From Chrysaora quinquecirrha (lineage: Eukaryota > Cnidaria > Scyphozoa > Semaeostomeae > Pelagiidae): a stretch of 64,000 nucleotides of DNA. Below the pieces are notes generated by a model, which saw only the letters and a program-made list of their open reading frames with translations, made no database searches and had not been told where the DNA came from. The stretch spans positions 5,091,115 to 5,155,114 of the forward strand of contig JACTAT010000006.1 in assembly GCA_014526335.1 (NCBI GenBank), read 5' to 3'. The first letter of the stretch is position 1. Every line of letters starts with the position of its first letter. A program made the position numbers and the translations under genes. Below, piece after piece: positions 1 through 64,000 of the stretch.

Positions 1-211
1 TAGATGAAAAACGGTAGCAATTCTAACATCCCAAAAGCGGGCACTTTCGGAACCAATTGATTGTGAACGCTATAATGCGCTGTCCTTCTTACAGCATGAA
101 TGTCAGCTGAATATGCAAATGCAAAACAAATGCTTCGTCCTCTTGAATGGGTTTCCGCTTTGAAGTGGTGCTTGTTAGGGAAAGTTATCAGTAATTGTTT
201 AAGCAATTTAC

Positions 212-63987
<63,776 letters not shown>

Positions 63988-64000
63988 CTAGACAGAAAAA

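Overview
The window is eukaryotic nuclear DNA, AT-rich and intron-rich, most likely from an anthozoan cnidarian (stony coral or sea anemone). I infer this from the combination of a vertebrate-like ciliary gene, intronless lineage-expanded class A GPCRs, a Penelope-type reverse transcriptase relic and dense MITE/SINE content; the species cannot be fixed from sequence alone.

Almost the whole window is one gene on the minus strand: the centrosomal/ciliary transition-zone protein CEP290. I could place 65 coding exons between 63987 and 212. They are collinear with vertebrate CEP290 from about residue 160 to about residue 2340 and total about 2185 codons. The first exons lie beyond the right edge and the last exon(s) beyond the left edge. 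Of the 64 internal junctions, 54 are phase 0. Two introns appear to use GC rather than GT donors. Two exons (52061-52152 and 32056-32204) each lack one base at a five-base T run (plus strand), although the exons on both sides stay in phase.

The 12.6 kb intron 3168-15736 contains three rhodopsin-like GPCR genes on the same strand as the host: an intact one (4316-5290), a close paralogue with a one-base frameshift in an A8 run (10346-11315), and a different receptor (13009-14035) with a one-base frameshift in an A5 run. A decayed duplicate of the third receptor's 3' end lies at 12790-12980. A tRNA-Asn(GTT) gene with a Pol III terminator lies in another CEP290 intron (58533-58606).

The remaining intron DNA is mostly mobile and tandem repeats. 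These include a family of TA-flanked MITEs with TIR CACACTTTTTTTATAAGAA, whose members each repeat their own private 8-mer; hAT-like MITEs with 8-bp target duplications; at least three tRNA-derived SINE families, some nested; a Penelope-like RT relic (7618-8400); long tetranucleotide arrays; and minisatellites whose unit recurs in several different introns. I see no plus-strand protein gene, CRISPR array or prokaryotic feature.
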